A stretch of 64,000 nucleotides of DNA, taken from positions 820,562-884,561 of the forward strand of contig NZ_LT745763.1 in NCBI RefSeq assembly GCF_900166595.1. The letters are read 5' to 3'. The translations under genes were made by a program, and so were the position numbers. Shown here in pieces: positions 48,830 to 60,200 of the stretch (its first letter is position 1; the number at the start of each line of letters is the position of its first letter). Source of the stretch: Virgibacillus dokdonensis. GTDB taxonomy: Bacteria > Bacillota > Bacilli > Bacillales > Amphibacillaceae. The notes under the pieces were generated by a model. That model did no database searches, was not told where the DNA came from, and saw nothing but the letters and a program-made list of their open reading frames with translations.

Positions 48830-49963
48830 ATGGCAGTAAAAGAATCAAGTCTAAACACAATAATGGGAAGTAGTATGACTCCTAAACGTAAAATTTATGC
48901 AATTGATTTGTTCTCTGGGGCAGGTGGATTAACTCATGGACTTGAAAGAGTAGGTGTTGAAGTAAGATTAGGAATTGATATCGATCCTGCGTGTGAATTT
49001 CCATATACTCAAAATAATAAGGCAGAATTTCTTTTAAAGTCAGTCGAAGATCTAAAAGGTAGTGAAATTGCTTCTTATTATAGGAAGAATAGTATCAAAT
49101 TATTGGCAGGTTGTGCGCCATGTCAAACCTTCTCTACATATAATCAAAAAGCAACTCAAGATGATAAACGATGGTGGCTTCTAAAAGAGTTCTCAAGGAT
49201 TGTTAGAGAGGTTAATCCTGAATTGATAACTATGGAGAATGTATCAAATTTAGAAGGACAAAATGTATTTGAAGAATTTTTAGATGAACTAAAATCCCTA
49301 AATTACCATGTTAGTTTCGGGATTGTGAATTGTGCTGTTTATGGGGTACCTCAGCATCGTAATAGGTTAGTTTTACTAGCCTCTAAATTTGCTCCAATCA
49401 ATTTACTACCGCCAGAGGTATTTTCTAATGGAGTAAAAACTGTACGTGATGCTATTTATGAATTACCACCTATAAAAGCAGGAGAGATTTATAAGGATGA
49501 TCCGTTACACCAAAGCTCTGAATTAAATGAGCTCAACTTAAGACGGATTAAATCTTCAAGACCGGGTGGCACTTGGAGGGATTGGGATGAAGATTTAATA
49601 GCAGATTGTCATAAAAAAGATTCCGGAAAAACTTATCCTAGTGTATACGGTAGAATGTCTTGGGAGTCTCCGGCACCAACTATGACAACACAATTTTTTG
49701 GTTTTGGGAATGGGAGGTTTGGACATCCTGAACAAGATAGAGCGATTTCATTAAGAGAAGGAGCAATCTTTCAAAGCTTTCCAAGTGACTATGAATTTGT
49801 ACCAAAAGGAGAGCCGGTTATTAGAAAGTCCATTGGTAGACTAATTGGTAATGCAGTTCCAGTTAAACTAGGTGAAGTGATTGGATTAAGTTTCCATAAG
49901 CATGTAAGAGATAATATTAGAACTATACAGCATTATTTTAGAGGTGAGAAGATAAATGGCTAA
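48830..49963 (+). CDS. drmMII: DNA (cytosine-5-)-methyltransferase heading the DISARM operon
   Basis: A 377-residue C5-methyltransferase with all key motifs: I IDLFSGAGGLTHGLE, IV AGCAPCQTFS with catalytic Cys, VI TMENVSNL, VIII QHRNRLVLLAS, X IGNAVPVKLG. The target-recognition region is about residues 230-300. The start at 48830 follows TTAGGAGGTCTA at ideal distance; GTG 48797 has no site. It overlaps drmD by 8 nt. C5-methyltransferases mark self DNA in class 2 DISARM; here one stands before a class 1 gene set. The symbol is assigned by context. Confidence 0.88.
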   Translation: MAVKESSLNTIMGSSMTPKRKIYAIDLFSGAGGLTHGLERVGVEVRLGIDIDPACEFPYTQNNKAEFLLKSVEDLKGSEIASYYRKNSIKLLAGCAPCQTFSTYNQKATQDDKRWWLLKEFSRIVREVNPELITMENVSNLEGQNVFEEFLDELKSLNYHVSFGIVNCAVYGVPQHRNRLVLLASKFAPINLLPPEVFSNGVKTVRDAIYELPPIKAGEIYKDDPLHQSSELNELNLRRIKSSRPGGTWRDWDEDLIADCHKKDSGKTYPSVYGRMSWESPAPTMTTQFFGFGNGRFGHPEQDRAISLREGAIFQSFPSDYEFVPKGEPVIRKSIGRLIGNAVPVKLGEVIGLSFHKHVRDNIRTIQHYFRGEKING

Positions 49964-52900
49964 GGCTAATAAGGTAAGTGAAGAATTTTATATCCGTTCC
50001 GTACCAAAGCCAGGCCAACTTGTAGAAGTTAGAAGACGGCAATGGGTAGTTACACAGGTACAAGGGTCGTTGCTAGAACCTTCTAAAGAGCAACACCTTG
50101 TAACGTTAACTTCTATTGATGAGGATTCACATGATGAAGAATTACAAGTTATATGGCAACTAGAACCTGGTGCACAAATCATTGAAAAAGCAGGTCTTCC
50201 CAATATATCTGGATGGGATACTTCAGAACAGATAGAAGCATTTCTTGATGCAATTCGTTGGGGCGCATCAACAAATGCAGATAGATCTTTATTGCAATCT
50301 CCTTTCCGAAGTGGAATTACGATTGAAGATTATCAGCTGGATCCAGTAGTACGTGCTATAGATATGGCTCGAGTAAATTTATTAATAGCGGATGATGTTG
50401 GTCTTGGTAAAACAATTGAAGCGGGATTAGTAATTCAGGAACTTTTAGTTAGACATAGAGCCCGTACTGTTCTAGTGATTTGTCCCTCGTCACTTCAGTT
50501 GAAGTGGCAAACTGAGATGCAAGAAAAATTCGGTCTAGATTTTCGCATTGTCGATACGAATTATGTTAAACAACTTAGGAGAGAACGAGGAATACATGCA
50601 AATCCATGGACATCATTCCCTCGATTAATTACTTCTATGGATTGGATGAAAAATGGAGAAGGGCTTAGACAAATCAAAGAAATCTTACCACCGCATGTAA
50701 CCTATCCAAGGAAATTTGATATTTTGGTGTTGGATGAGGCACATAACGTTGCTCCTTCTGCAACATCTAACTATGCAATTGAAAGTCAGAGAACTAAGTT
50801 AATTCGTATGCTTTCCCCACATTTTAATCACCGTTTATTCTTGAGTGCTACCCCACATAATGGGTATCAAGAATCTTTCACTTCCTTACTTGAATTACTT
50901 GATGACCAACGATTTGCAAGGACCGTAATGCCTGATGACAAAAAACTGCAGCAAGTAATGGTTCGACGTTTAAAAAATGAGATTGTAGATGAGAAGGGGC
51001 TACCTGTTTTTCCAGTAAGGAAACTTAAAGCATTAGAAGTGGACTATTCAAAAAAGGAAATTGAAGTATATAGTTTATTACAAAACTATATTGAAATTAG
51101 AAATAGAAATTTAGACAACAATCAAGGAAATTACGGGGAAGATTTTATTCATATTTTATTAAAGAAAAGACTATTCTCTTCACCTATGGCATTTGCAGGT
51201 ACCCTTGCGAAATATCGTACTGGTATAGAAAGTGGACGGAAATCCAAGTTGGATAAAAGCAAATTGGGTAATCGTATACTACGTAATGCAATAATGCGTA
51301 TCAATGACGATTACTCAGATGATGAATTATTTGAAGAAGAGTTACATGATGCTTTAGATTTAGCTACTAATACCTCTACTCCACTTAGTAAGAAAGAACG
51401 TGAAATACTAGATAAGATTTCACAATGGGCAGAGGATGCAAAGGTTAAAATGGATTCGAAAGCGATTGCAATTATAGAGTGGTTAAAAAGTCATCTGAAA
51501 AATGGTGGGGAATGGAATAATAAAAGGGTTGTTTTGTTTACAGAGTATCGTGCAACACATACTTGGTTACATCAAATTTTAGCAAGTCATGGCTTTGGTG
51601 GTGACCGTTTAATGTTTTTACATGGAAGTATGTTACCAGAAGAGCGTGAGCAAGTAAAAGCAGCATTTCAAACAGATCCAAATGTTTCCCCCGTTCGTAT
51701 CTTGCTAGCAACTGATGCAGCATCAGAGGGAATAGATTTACAAAATCATTGTAATTATCTAATTCATGTTGAAATACCATGGAATCCCAATGTAATGGAG
51801 CAAAGGAATGGACGAATAGATAGGCACGGGCAAAAGGGAAAATGTGTATATATTTGGCACCCGGTTGGTAAAGGGTTTAATCAAGATAATACTACTCAAA
51901 ATGTAACAAAGGTTATGGGAGATCATGTATTTTTAATGCGTGCAGCTTTGAAGGTTGATCTAATTCGAGAGGATTTAGGAAGTGTTGGTTCAGTTATTGC
52001 ACATCAAATTGAGGAAGCCATGTTAGGTAATCGAAAAAAGTTAGATACCAGTCTTGCTGAAACAAAGGCTGAAAAGAGTCGTAGGTTGATCCGAGTTGAT
52101 AGGCAATTAAGGGAAAAGATCAGTAGGTTACATGATCGACTTTTGGATGCTAAGGATAGTTTTCGCCTAGCTCCAGAAAATATTTATAGAGCAGTAAAAG
52201 TAGCTTTGGAGTTAGCTGAGAAGCCTGGGTTAAAACCAATAAATTTCTTAGGAATACCTTTTGGAAAAGTATTTGAGGTTCCAATTTTGCCGGGGTCATG
52301 GGGACAAGCAACAGTGGGTCTTGAGCACCCTCACACTGGTAAACGCCGTCCGATAACCTTTGACCATGATATAGCCAAAGGGAGAGATGATGTTGTTCTT
52401 GTTCACTTAAATCACAAATTAGTTCAAATGAGTTTAAGGCTTTTAAGGGAAGAAATATGGAAATTGGACGATACAAAAAAATTAAATCGTATATCTGTAA
52501 GGGTTGTCCCAGATGACATGTTAGATGGTTGTGCACTTATTATCCAATCACGATTAATTGTAACCGGAGGTGACCATCATCGTATACATGAAGAGTTAAC
52601 ATTAGCAGGTGGCTTACTTAAAGATAGAGGATTCTCGAGAATACCCCAGGTTTCTAAGGTTGAATCTCTTATGGAGTCTTCGTTACCAGTTGAGCCTAAT
52701 CACGATGTATTTTCAGAACTAAAAAATCGGTTTTACATGAGTGAAGAAGCAATACTTGCTACAGTTGAAGCACGATCTCGAGATCGTCTTAAATATCTAG
52801 AAAATACAATAGATCGTCGAAGGGAAAGTGAGATAAAGGATATATCTACTTTATTGGATGATTTAAAAAACATTATTGAAAGAGAACTTAAGGATCAACA

Positions 52901-53123
52901 AACTGAACAGTTACAGTTGTTTGAATGGCCAGAGGATCAACAAAATCAACTTCGTCGAGACTTAAACGCTTTGCGAGATAGGTTATCAAGGTTACCAGCA
53001 GAAAAAAAATTAGAAATTGAAACTATTAATAGAAGATATTCTAATTTAACAGACAGAACATTTCCGGTAGCGGTTGTGTTTCTAATGCCTAAGTCTCAAT
53101 TGTCAGGAGGTGAAAACTATTGA
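49956..53123 (+). CDS. drmD: DISARM SNF2-like helicase DrmD
   Basis: A 1055-residue SNF2/RapA-type ATPase: Walker A ADDVGLGKTIEAGL (about residue 145), DEAH box LVLDEAHN (about 258), motif III FLSATPHNG, and C-terminal lobe VVLFTEYRATHTW .. LLATDAASEGIDLQ .. WNPNVMEQRNGRIDRHGQ (about 520-630). The last 400 residues are helical, with a coiled coil near 930-1010. DrmD with an adjacent large adenine methyltransferase defines class 1 DISARM. Overlaps the methyltransferase genes on both sides (8 and 4 nt). Confidence 0.92.
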   Translation: MAKANKVSEEFYIRSVPKPGQLVEVRRRQWVVTQVQGSLLEPSKEQHLVTLTSIDEDSHDEELQVIWQLEPGAQIIEKAGLPNISGWDTSEQIEAFLDAIRWGASTNADRSLLQSPFRSGITIEDYQLDPVVRAIDMARVNLLIADDVGLGKTIEAGLVIQELLVRHRARTVLVICPSSLQLKWQTEMQEKFGLDFRIVDTNYVKQLRRERGIHANPWTSFPRLITSMDWMKNGEGLRQIKEILPPHVTYPRKFDILVLDEAHNVAPSATSNYAIESQRTKLIRMLSPHFNHRLFLSATPHNGYQESFTSLLELLDDQRFARTVMPDDKKLQQVMVRRLKNEIVDEKGLPVFPVRKLKALEVDYSKKEIEVYSLLQNYIEIRNRNLDNNQGNYGEDFIHILLKKRLFSSPMAFAGTLAKYRTGIESGRKSKLDKSKLGNRILRNAIMRINDDYSDDELFEEELHDALDLATNTSTPLSKKEREILDKISQWAEDAKVKMDSKAIAIIEWLKSHLKNGGEWNNKRVVLFTEYRATHTWLHQILASHGFGGDRLMFLHGSMLPEEREQVKAAFQTDPNVSPVRILLATDAASEGIDLQNHCNYLIHVEIPWNPNVMEQRNGRIDRHGQKGKCVYIWHPVGKGFNQDNTTQNVTKVMGDHVFLMRAALKVDLIREDLGSVGSVIAHQIEEAMLGNRKKLDTSLAETKAEKSRRLIRVDRQLREKISRLHDRLLDAKDSFRLAPENIYRAVKVALELAEKPGLKPINFLGIPFGKVFEVPILPGSWGQATVGLEHPHTGKRRPITFDHDIAKGRDDVVLVHLNHKLVQMSLRLLREEIWKLDDTKKLNRISVRVVPDDMLDGCALIIQSRLIVTGGDHHRIHEELTLAGGLLKDRGFSRIPQVSKVESLMESSLPVEPNHDVFSELKNRFYMSEEAILATVEARSRDRLKYLENTIDRRRESEIKDISTLLDDLKNIIERELKDQQTEQLQLFEWPEDQQNQLRRDLNALRDRLSRLPAEKKLEIETINRRYSNLTDRTFPVAVVFLMPKSQLSGGENY

Positions 53124-56100
53124 ATAATATTTCCAGTCATTATGAATGGCTTTCCTTGATAGAGATATCAGGATCTTTTCTATCTATTCCAGTGTTAGAA
53201 AGGGCTTTCCCTCAAGGATTAGATGTTGTTAATTCGTCTATGCGTAAGAACGTTCGTTCAGCTTACGAAGAGTGGCTAGATGCCAAAGATAATGAAGATC
53301 CTGACTTCAATGAACTACACAAAGAGTGGATAAGACTTGTACTAACTGAGGTTCTCGATTACGATGATGAGGTTTTGTATCTAAACAATAAAGCTGCTTA
53401 TATTGTAGAGGGCCAAAATGGATTATCTAGTTTTTCACCAGAATTTATAATTAGAAATAATGAAAACGAGAAACCTCGTTTATTTATATCAATACAAGAC
53501 CCTCAAACTGATTTATTTTCAAAAGAAAATAAGGATGGTTGGCCAGTATCAGCTTTGGATCGTATGACTATGTTGTTTAAAAATACAGGTGTAAACCTCG
53601 GATTACTAACTAATGGTGAGCAATGGATGTTAGTTCATAAATCAATAGATGGTGTCTATGGACATGCAACATGGTACTCTCGTTTATGGTTCCAAGAACC
53701 AATTACTCTTAGGGCATTTCAGTCTTTATTAGGTGTTCGTCGAAGTTTTGGCCCTAAAGAAGACAATATTGAGTCATTATTAGCTGAGTCATTAGAGTAT
53801 CAAGATGATGTTACTGAGACTTTAGGTGAGCAGGTTCGTCGGGCAGTTGAGGTACTCGTTCAGTCATTAGATAGAGCTGATGAAGACAGAAATCGAGAGT
53901 TGTTAGAAGGTGTCCCACCTGAAGAACTTTATGAAGCGGGACTAACTGTAATGATGCGACTTGTTTTTTTACTTTGTGCAGAAGAACGAGGACTGCTATT
54001 GTTGGGAGACCCAGTCTACGATCAATTTTATTCGATTACGCATTTACGTGGTCAATTGTCAGAGGATTCAAATCAATATGGTCCTGAAGTTTTAGAAAGA
54101 CGTCATGATGCATGGTCTAGGTTATTAACTTTATTTCGTGCAGTTTATGGAGGGGTTGAACATGAGTCTCTACGACTTCCGGCATTAGGTGGAACTTTAT
54201 TTGATCCAGACCGTTACCCATTTCTAGAAGGAAGATCAAAAGATACAAGTTGGATTGAAGATATTTCAAACCCGTTACCTATTGATAATCGAGCAGTATT
54301 ACTGTTATTAGACTCATTGCAGGTACTTGAGCAACGGGGAGGTGCAGTCTTTCTTTCATATAAAGGACTAGACGTTGAACAAATTGGACATGTTTATGAG
54401 GGTTTACTCGAATACTCAGTTGTCCGTGTGCCTGAGGTAACAATAGGTTTAATAGGCTCTCAAAAAGCCCAAAACCCGAGTATTTCATTATCTGAACTAG
54501 AATTAACTAGAGCTAAAAATGAGGACCTTATGATAGACAAAATTCAGAAGGTAACTGAGAGATCTGAGTCAGCAATTCGAAATGCACTCTCCTCTTCAGG
54601 AAACGAAAATGAGTTTTCGGATATTTTAAGAGTTTGTGGAGGAAATATTGAATTAGCAAAACGGATAGCGCCTTTTGGTAAAATGCTAAGAAAAGATGCA
54701 TGGGGTTCTCCAATTGTATATCAAGAAAAAGCGTTTATAGTAACGTTGGGAACAGGTCGAAGAAAAACCGGAACACATTATACACCAAAAGTTCTTACTG
54801 AAAAAATTGTAAAGAACACATTAGAACCTTTAGTTTTTAATGGAATAAAAGATGGTAAGCAAGAAAAGGAATGGGAACTCAAGTCATCTGAGGAATTACT
54901 TAATTTAAAATTATGTGATGCAGCTATGGGTTCCGGAGCTTTTTTGGTTCAAGCATGTCGTTGGCTTTCAGAAAAAGTAGTTGAGGCTTGGGCTATTGAA
55001 GAATCGAATGGTAATGTTATTACAGTTAACGGGCAAGTTATGAATAATACTTCTAATGAACTTTTGCCAAAACAGGCTGACGATAGATTGCTTATTGCTA
55101 GAAGACTTGTAGCAGAGCGTTGTCTTTACGGAGTAGATTTAAATCCGGTAGCAGTGGAATTAGCTAAGCTCTCGATTTGGTTAATAACATTGGCAAAAAA
55201 TCGACCATTTGGATTTCTTGATCATAATCTTCGTTATGGGGATTCACTAATTGGCATTAGCCACATAAATCAAATAAATAATTTAGATATGGATATGGTT
55301 GAGGCTTCAAGCCAAACGCGCTTATTTGGTCAGAACATAGAAAAATCGGTCTTAGATGCATTGAAACTTCGAGGCGACATAAGAACAATAGCGATACGCG
55401 ATATTAAAGATATAGAGTATGTACAGAGCCTAAACAAAAGGGCTAAAAATAGACTGGAATCAATACATTTGATTGCCGATGCCCTTGTTGCTGAACATCT
55501 ACAGTATAGTGGAAATAAAACTAAACTTGGACCGGTGCTTAATACACTGGCACAAATTGCAGGAGAATTTTTAAGTGGAAGTACTGACTTGGGTGATAGT
55601 ATAAGGAGACGAGCAACCAAAATATTTAATTCCTGTTTTATAGATAAAGGTATCAAAAGAAAAACATTTCACTGGCCATTAGAATTCCCAGAGGTGTTTT
55701 CTACTGAAAATAGTGGATTTGATGCTATTATTGGCAACCCTCCGTTTCTTTGGGGAAATAGAATTAGTTCAAATCTTGGAGAGAAATACAGAGATTGGTT
55801 ATTAAACTTGCATCGTGATACACACGGAAATGCTGATCTTAGTGCTCATTTTTTTAGAAAAACTTACGATCTACTTAAAGATGGTGGAAGTTTTGGATTG
55901 ATTGCGACTAATTCGATAAGTCAGACGGATAATAGAGTATCAGCATTAGTTCCTATTATAAATGATGGAGGTATAATTTATTGGGCTCTTCCAGATATGG
56001 AATGGCCAGGGAAAGCTGCCATTTATATATCTGTTGTTGCTATTCATAAAGGTCCTTATGATGGTAGGATACAACTGAATGAAAAAGAAGTTGAAGGAAT

Positions 56101-57148
56101 TTCCAGTTATTTAAATGAAGATCAATTCAAACCGGATCCATTTCGCTTATCTTTTCATAAGAAAAAAAGCTTTAAAGGGGTAGATACTGGTGGACTAGGT
56201 TTTGTTCTTACTGATTCTGAAATAGATGAAATTAAGCATTTTGAACCAAGTTCTATGGAAAAAATATGGCCGATGATTAATGGAGATGATTTATTAAGAG
56301 ACCCTCAACAGAAACCAGCTCGTTTGATAATCAACTTTTCAGGAATGCTAGAAGAAGAAGCGAGACAACACCCAATTTTAATGAGGATAGTTGAAGATAG
56401 GGTGTTACCGTACCGTAAAGAAGTAAAAGATAAAGCGAGTCGTGAAAAGTGGTGGCTATATAATAGACCACGACCAGCTCTCTATAGTTCAATTTCTGAG
56501 CTTGATAAAGTTTTAGTGAATTGTGTTGTTTCTAAACATATTTGTTTTAGTTTTATGCCTAAAAGAGTTGTTTTTACAAATGCTATTAATGTTTTTGCTT
56601 TAAACGAATTTGAGGATTTTGGTCTCTTGCAAAGCACGATCCATGAATCTTGGGCTCGTTATTATGCATCATCACTAAAAACAGATAATCGCTATAATCC
56701 AACTGATTGCTTTGAAACATTTCCATTTCCTAAATGTACGAAAAGGTTAGGGGAAGTAGGGAAACAGTATTATGATTTTCGCCAATCAATTATGAAGAAT
56801 ATGGAAATAGGATTGACAGAAACTTATAATATGTTTCATAACCAAGATGTGACTGATAAAGAAATTGTTGAGTTACGGCAAATGCATGCAAATTTAGACG
56901 ATAAAGTTATTTCTGCTTATGGTTGGGATGACATTAGTCTTAATCATGGTTTTTATGAAACAAAGAATGGAATAAGATACACTATAAGTGATGCTGCACG
57001 AACAGATATACTTAATCGTCTTCTTGAACTTAACCATAAACTTTATTTAGAAGAAACTAATAAATCATCAGGTAAGAAAAAGGGGAAAACTAAAAAGAAA
57101 CTTAGCCAAATGCAAGAAAAATTATCTGGTCAGATGGAACTTTTTTAA
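53120..57148 (+). CDS. drmMI: DISARM N6-adenine DNA methyltransferase DrmMI
   Basis: A 1342-residue type IIG/Eco57I-like protein. The N-terminal ~200 residues contain an alpha/beta domain (RLFISIQDPQTDLF .. VNLGLLTNGEQWMLV). The methyltransferase core has motif I LCDAAMGSGAFLVQACRWL (about residue 600), YGVDLNPVAVELAKLSIWL, and motif IV GNPPFLWG (about 872). A C-terminal specificity-like region ends in a Lys-rich tail. The start is TTG with CAGGAGGTG upstream, coupled to the drmD stop. Expected to methylate adenine in host DNA for self-recognition. Confidence 0.92.
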   Translation: MNNISSHYEWLSLIEISGSFLSIPVLERAFPQGLDVVNSSMRKNVRSAYEEWLDAKDNEDPDFNELHKEWIRLVLTEVLDYDDEVLYLNNKAAYIVEGQNGLSSFSPEFIIRNNENEKPRLFISIQDPQTDLFSKENKDGWPVSALDRMTMLFKNTGVNLGLLTNGEQWMLVHKSIDGVYGHATWYSRLWFQEPITLRAFQSLLGVRRSFGPKEDNIESLLAESLEYQDDVTETLGEQVRRAVEVLVQSLDRADEDRNRELLEGVPPEELYEAGLTVMMRLVFLLCAEERGLLLLGDPVYDQFYSITHLRGQLSEDSNQYGPEVLERRHDAWSRLLTLFRAVYGGVEHESLRLPALGGTLFDPDRYPFLEGRSKDTSWIEDISNPLPIDNRAVLLLLDSLQVLEQRGGAVFLSYKGLDVEQIGHVYEGLLEYSVVRVPEVTIGLIGSQKAQNPSISLSELELTRAKNEDLMIDKIQKVTERSESAIRNALSSSGNENEFSDILRVCGGNIELAKRIAPFGKMLRKDAWGSPIVYQEKAFIVTLGTGRRKTGTHYTPKVLTEKIVKNTLEPLVFNGIKDGKQEKEWELKSSEELLNLKLCDAAMGSGAFLVQACRWLSEKVVEAWAIEESNGNVITVNGQVMNNTSNELLPKQADDRLLIARRLVAERCLYGVDLNPVAVELAKLSIWLITLAKNRPFGFLDHNLRYGDSLIGISHINQINNLDMDMVEASSQTRLFGQNIEKSVLDALKLRGDIRTIAIRDIKDIEYVQSLNKRAKNRLESIHLIADALVAEHLQYSGNKTKLGPVLNTLAQIAGEFLSGSTDLGDSIRRRATKIFNSCFIDKGIKRKTFHWPLEFPEVFSTENSGFDAIIGNPPFLWGNRISSNLGEKYRDWLLNLHRDTHGNADLSAHFFRKTYDLLKDGGSFGLIATNSISQTDNRVSALVPIINDGGIIYWALPDMEWPGKAAIYISVVAIHKGPYDGRIQLNEKEVEGISSYLNEDQFKPDPFRLSFHKKKSFKGVDTGGLGFVLTDSEIDEIKHFEPSSMEKIWPMINGDDLLRDPQQKPARLIINFSGMLEEEARQHPILMRIVEDRVLPYRKEVKDKASREKWWLYNRPRPALYSSISELDKVLVNCVVSKHICFSFMPKRVVFTNAINVFALNEFEDFGLLQSTIHESWARYYASSLKTDNRYNPTDCFETFPFPKCTKRLGEVGKQYYDFRQSIMKNMEIGLTETYNMFHNQDVTDKEIVELRQMHANLDDKVISAYGWDDISLNHGFYETKNGIRYTISDAARTDILNRLLELNHKLYLEETNKSSGKKKGKTKKKLSQMQEKLSGQMELF

Positions 57149-57235
57149 TATAATAATTGCTAGGCAACTATAAAAATTCTATTGCAATTCATCTAATTTA
57201 GTATATGAAAATAGTCTTAGGATGGAGGGGTAAAT

Positions 57236-60200
57236 TTGAGTGAGGAAAGTAGGAAACGCTTTGCCTTAGAAATAAGGGATCCTGAGAAACCAGAAGGAAA
57301 AAATGCCTGGTTAGTAAGGGTTGAAAATAAAGAACAAGTGCTTAATTTTTCCTTAATCTTAGATATTCCAGGATCTGAGTGTAAAGGAGTTCATGAAGGT
57401 GATCCTTTTTTAATCTTTTGTGAAATGAATAAAAGTCCGGTTCTTATCGCTTTTGCGAGACTATATCGTAAACGCTCCACCTTAACCCAAACAACCTTTT
57501 ATTTTGATGGTTATTTACCTGTTGAAAATCACAATACACTTGATCTGAAAATTACTAGTAGTGTCCAATCACCAATTAAACGTATTGATTGGGAATTTTT
57601 TGAAGAGAAATTTAACGGAATTAATGGTTTTGACTTTTCTTCTTTTCCAATTTTAACTGGGGAATTTTCAAATGAGCAAGCGTATGTTCGTAGTTTGCTT
57701 GAAAATGCAGTTATAGATGATTTACTTGGTCCGGCCGATGGTCCTTTTGAAGAGATTATTGGTATGAGTGTTAGAGATCGTTACCTTGTTGGAAGACTTG
57801 CTCCAAAAGAAACCATAAAGGAAGAATTTGATGATCCAGTGTTAGCTAAAACAAACGTAAATTCTTCTGGAGCTAGTGGAAGAACAGATGATGAGGAAAA
57901 CACTGGTGGAACGGACACTTCCACGAACCAATCTCTCGTACCTTCTTCTGTTGGAATTACTTTTTGTGTAGATGGTTCAGTAAAAAAGTTGGAAATCCTA
58001 GCTAGTTGGGGACGATATATACGAGGGAAAAGTGATAAAGAGGATAAGAACGGAAAACCATTCCGTGCTTGGAAAAGAGTGCCTTCAGGTGGTAAAAAAG
58101 AAATAGTATTAACTGAAGGTAAAATCACCCCTTTTTCTATTGATGGTGAATGCCCTGAAGTCCTTATTCAAGGAACAGTATATCCACGACTTGAAAATGG
58201 AGATAGACTAGTTACTCTTTTTCTAGTCAACACTCAATTAAAACCAGAGCAAAACCAAGATACAGCATGGGTTTTCCAGCCAGAACTAGTATTAAGAGAC
58301 CCTGAGGGGAAGGATATTTTTAGACGTAGACCTATGCTTAAAAATGATGAGGAATCAGATATAGAGCGTAAATCACTTGAGATGGTATATAGAAACCAAG
58401 TTGAATTTGCAGTAGGTCATGGTATATCAGTTCATGCTAAAACTACTAAAGATAATAGTAGTCACTCAACAGAAGTTCGAACGAGCGTATTACCAAGTTA
58501 TGAAATTCCTGTAACTGAGACACCAGGTTCAGAGCCAGAAGATCGTCCAACCATGCAACAAATGGTTGAAAAAGGTTTTCTTGATATGGATAATTTAGCA
58601 TCTATGGAACAAGATGAACTTTGTGATGCATTGTCAGTATTAACAAACGATTATCAAGACTGGATACAAGAACAACGGGAGAGAATCGGGAATTCAATTA
58701 AAGGTTTTGATAATGTTGCACATAATGCTATGGATAGATGTGAGGAAATATTAAGAAGACTTCGTGAAGGAATAACGGTACTTGGTACTGATGTTGATGC
58801 CTTAGCTTCATTTAGGTTTGCTAATAAAGCAATGGCTTATCAACGAATTCGGAGTATATACTCATTAAAACGAAGACGTGGAGTAAAAGTAGACTATGAA
58901 AGCCTTGATATACGTAAAAATCGATCTTGGCGACCTTTTCAGTTAGCCTTTATGCTCCTATCAATACCATCACTAACAGATCCGGCACATAAGGATAGAA
59001 CTGATAAAATCGAAGCATATGCTGATTTATTATGGTTTCCGACTGGTGGAGGGAAAACGGAAGCCTATCTAGGAGTAGCTGCTTTTACAATGGCAATTCG
59101 AAGACGGCAAGGGAAACTAGGAGGGTTAGATGCTAGTCGTGGGTTATCTGTTGTTATGAGATATACATTGAGGCTATTGACTCTGCAACAATTTCAACGA
59201 GCCACTACTCTCCTCTGCTCAATGGAAATTCTAAGGAAAAATAATACTAAAGAGTGGGGGAACAATCCTTTTACAATAGGTTTATGGGTTGGGAAAAAAG
59301 TCACTCCTAATACTACTGAACAAAGTCATGAAGCAATTGAAAGTGAACGAGATGGGAAACGTGGGAGTGGCTCTACTCCAGCACAGCTTACGAGCTGTCC
59401 ATGGTGTGGTAGTGAAATATCACCAGGTCGTGATATACAAATAGATAAAGTTATGGGTAAGACATTTATTTTTTGTGGAGATAAATATGGTCGTTGTGAG
59501 TTTAGTCGAGCAAAATCAAGAGAACAAGGACTGCCAGTTCTTGTTGTTGATGAAGAAATTTATCGCAATCCTCCTTCAATGCTAATTGCAACTGTTGATA
59601 AATTTGCATTAATGGCCTGGCGTGGTGAAATTAAGACTCTGTTTGGATATGTTACACATGAATGCCCGAGACATGGATTGATATGGTCGGATTCAGATTG
59701 TTCAGGACAACATCCCAAAAAAGGGAAGTACCCAGTTACTAATGCACAGCAAGTAGAACGTCTACGACCACCTGATCTAATTATTCAAGATGAGTTTCAT
59801 TTAATAAGTGGACCTCTAGGAACTATGGTAGGCTTATATGAAACCGCAGTTGATTCTCTTTCAACATGGAGTTACAAAGGGAAAGATGTTAAGCCCAAAG
59901 TAATTGCTTCCACCGCAACAGTTAAAAAGGCAGAAGAACAGGTTACGAATGTTTTTTTACGTCATGTGTCAATTTTTCCTCCTCAAGGACTTGATATTGA
60001 AGACAATTTCTTTTCAGTTCAGAGGTCCAAAGAACAAAAGCCAGGTCGTCGATATGTTGGTATTTGTTCACCGGGAAGTTCACGGCCTGCTGTATTAATA
60101 CGAGTATATGTAGCATTACTTACTGCAGCTCAATCATTATATAATCATTTCGGCCAGGTAGCAGATCCTTATATGACCCTTGTAGGATATTTTAATTCTT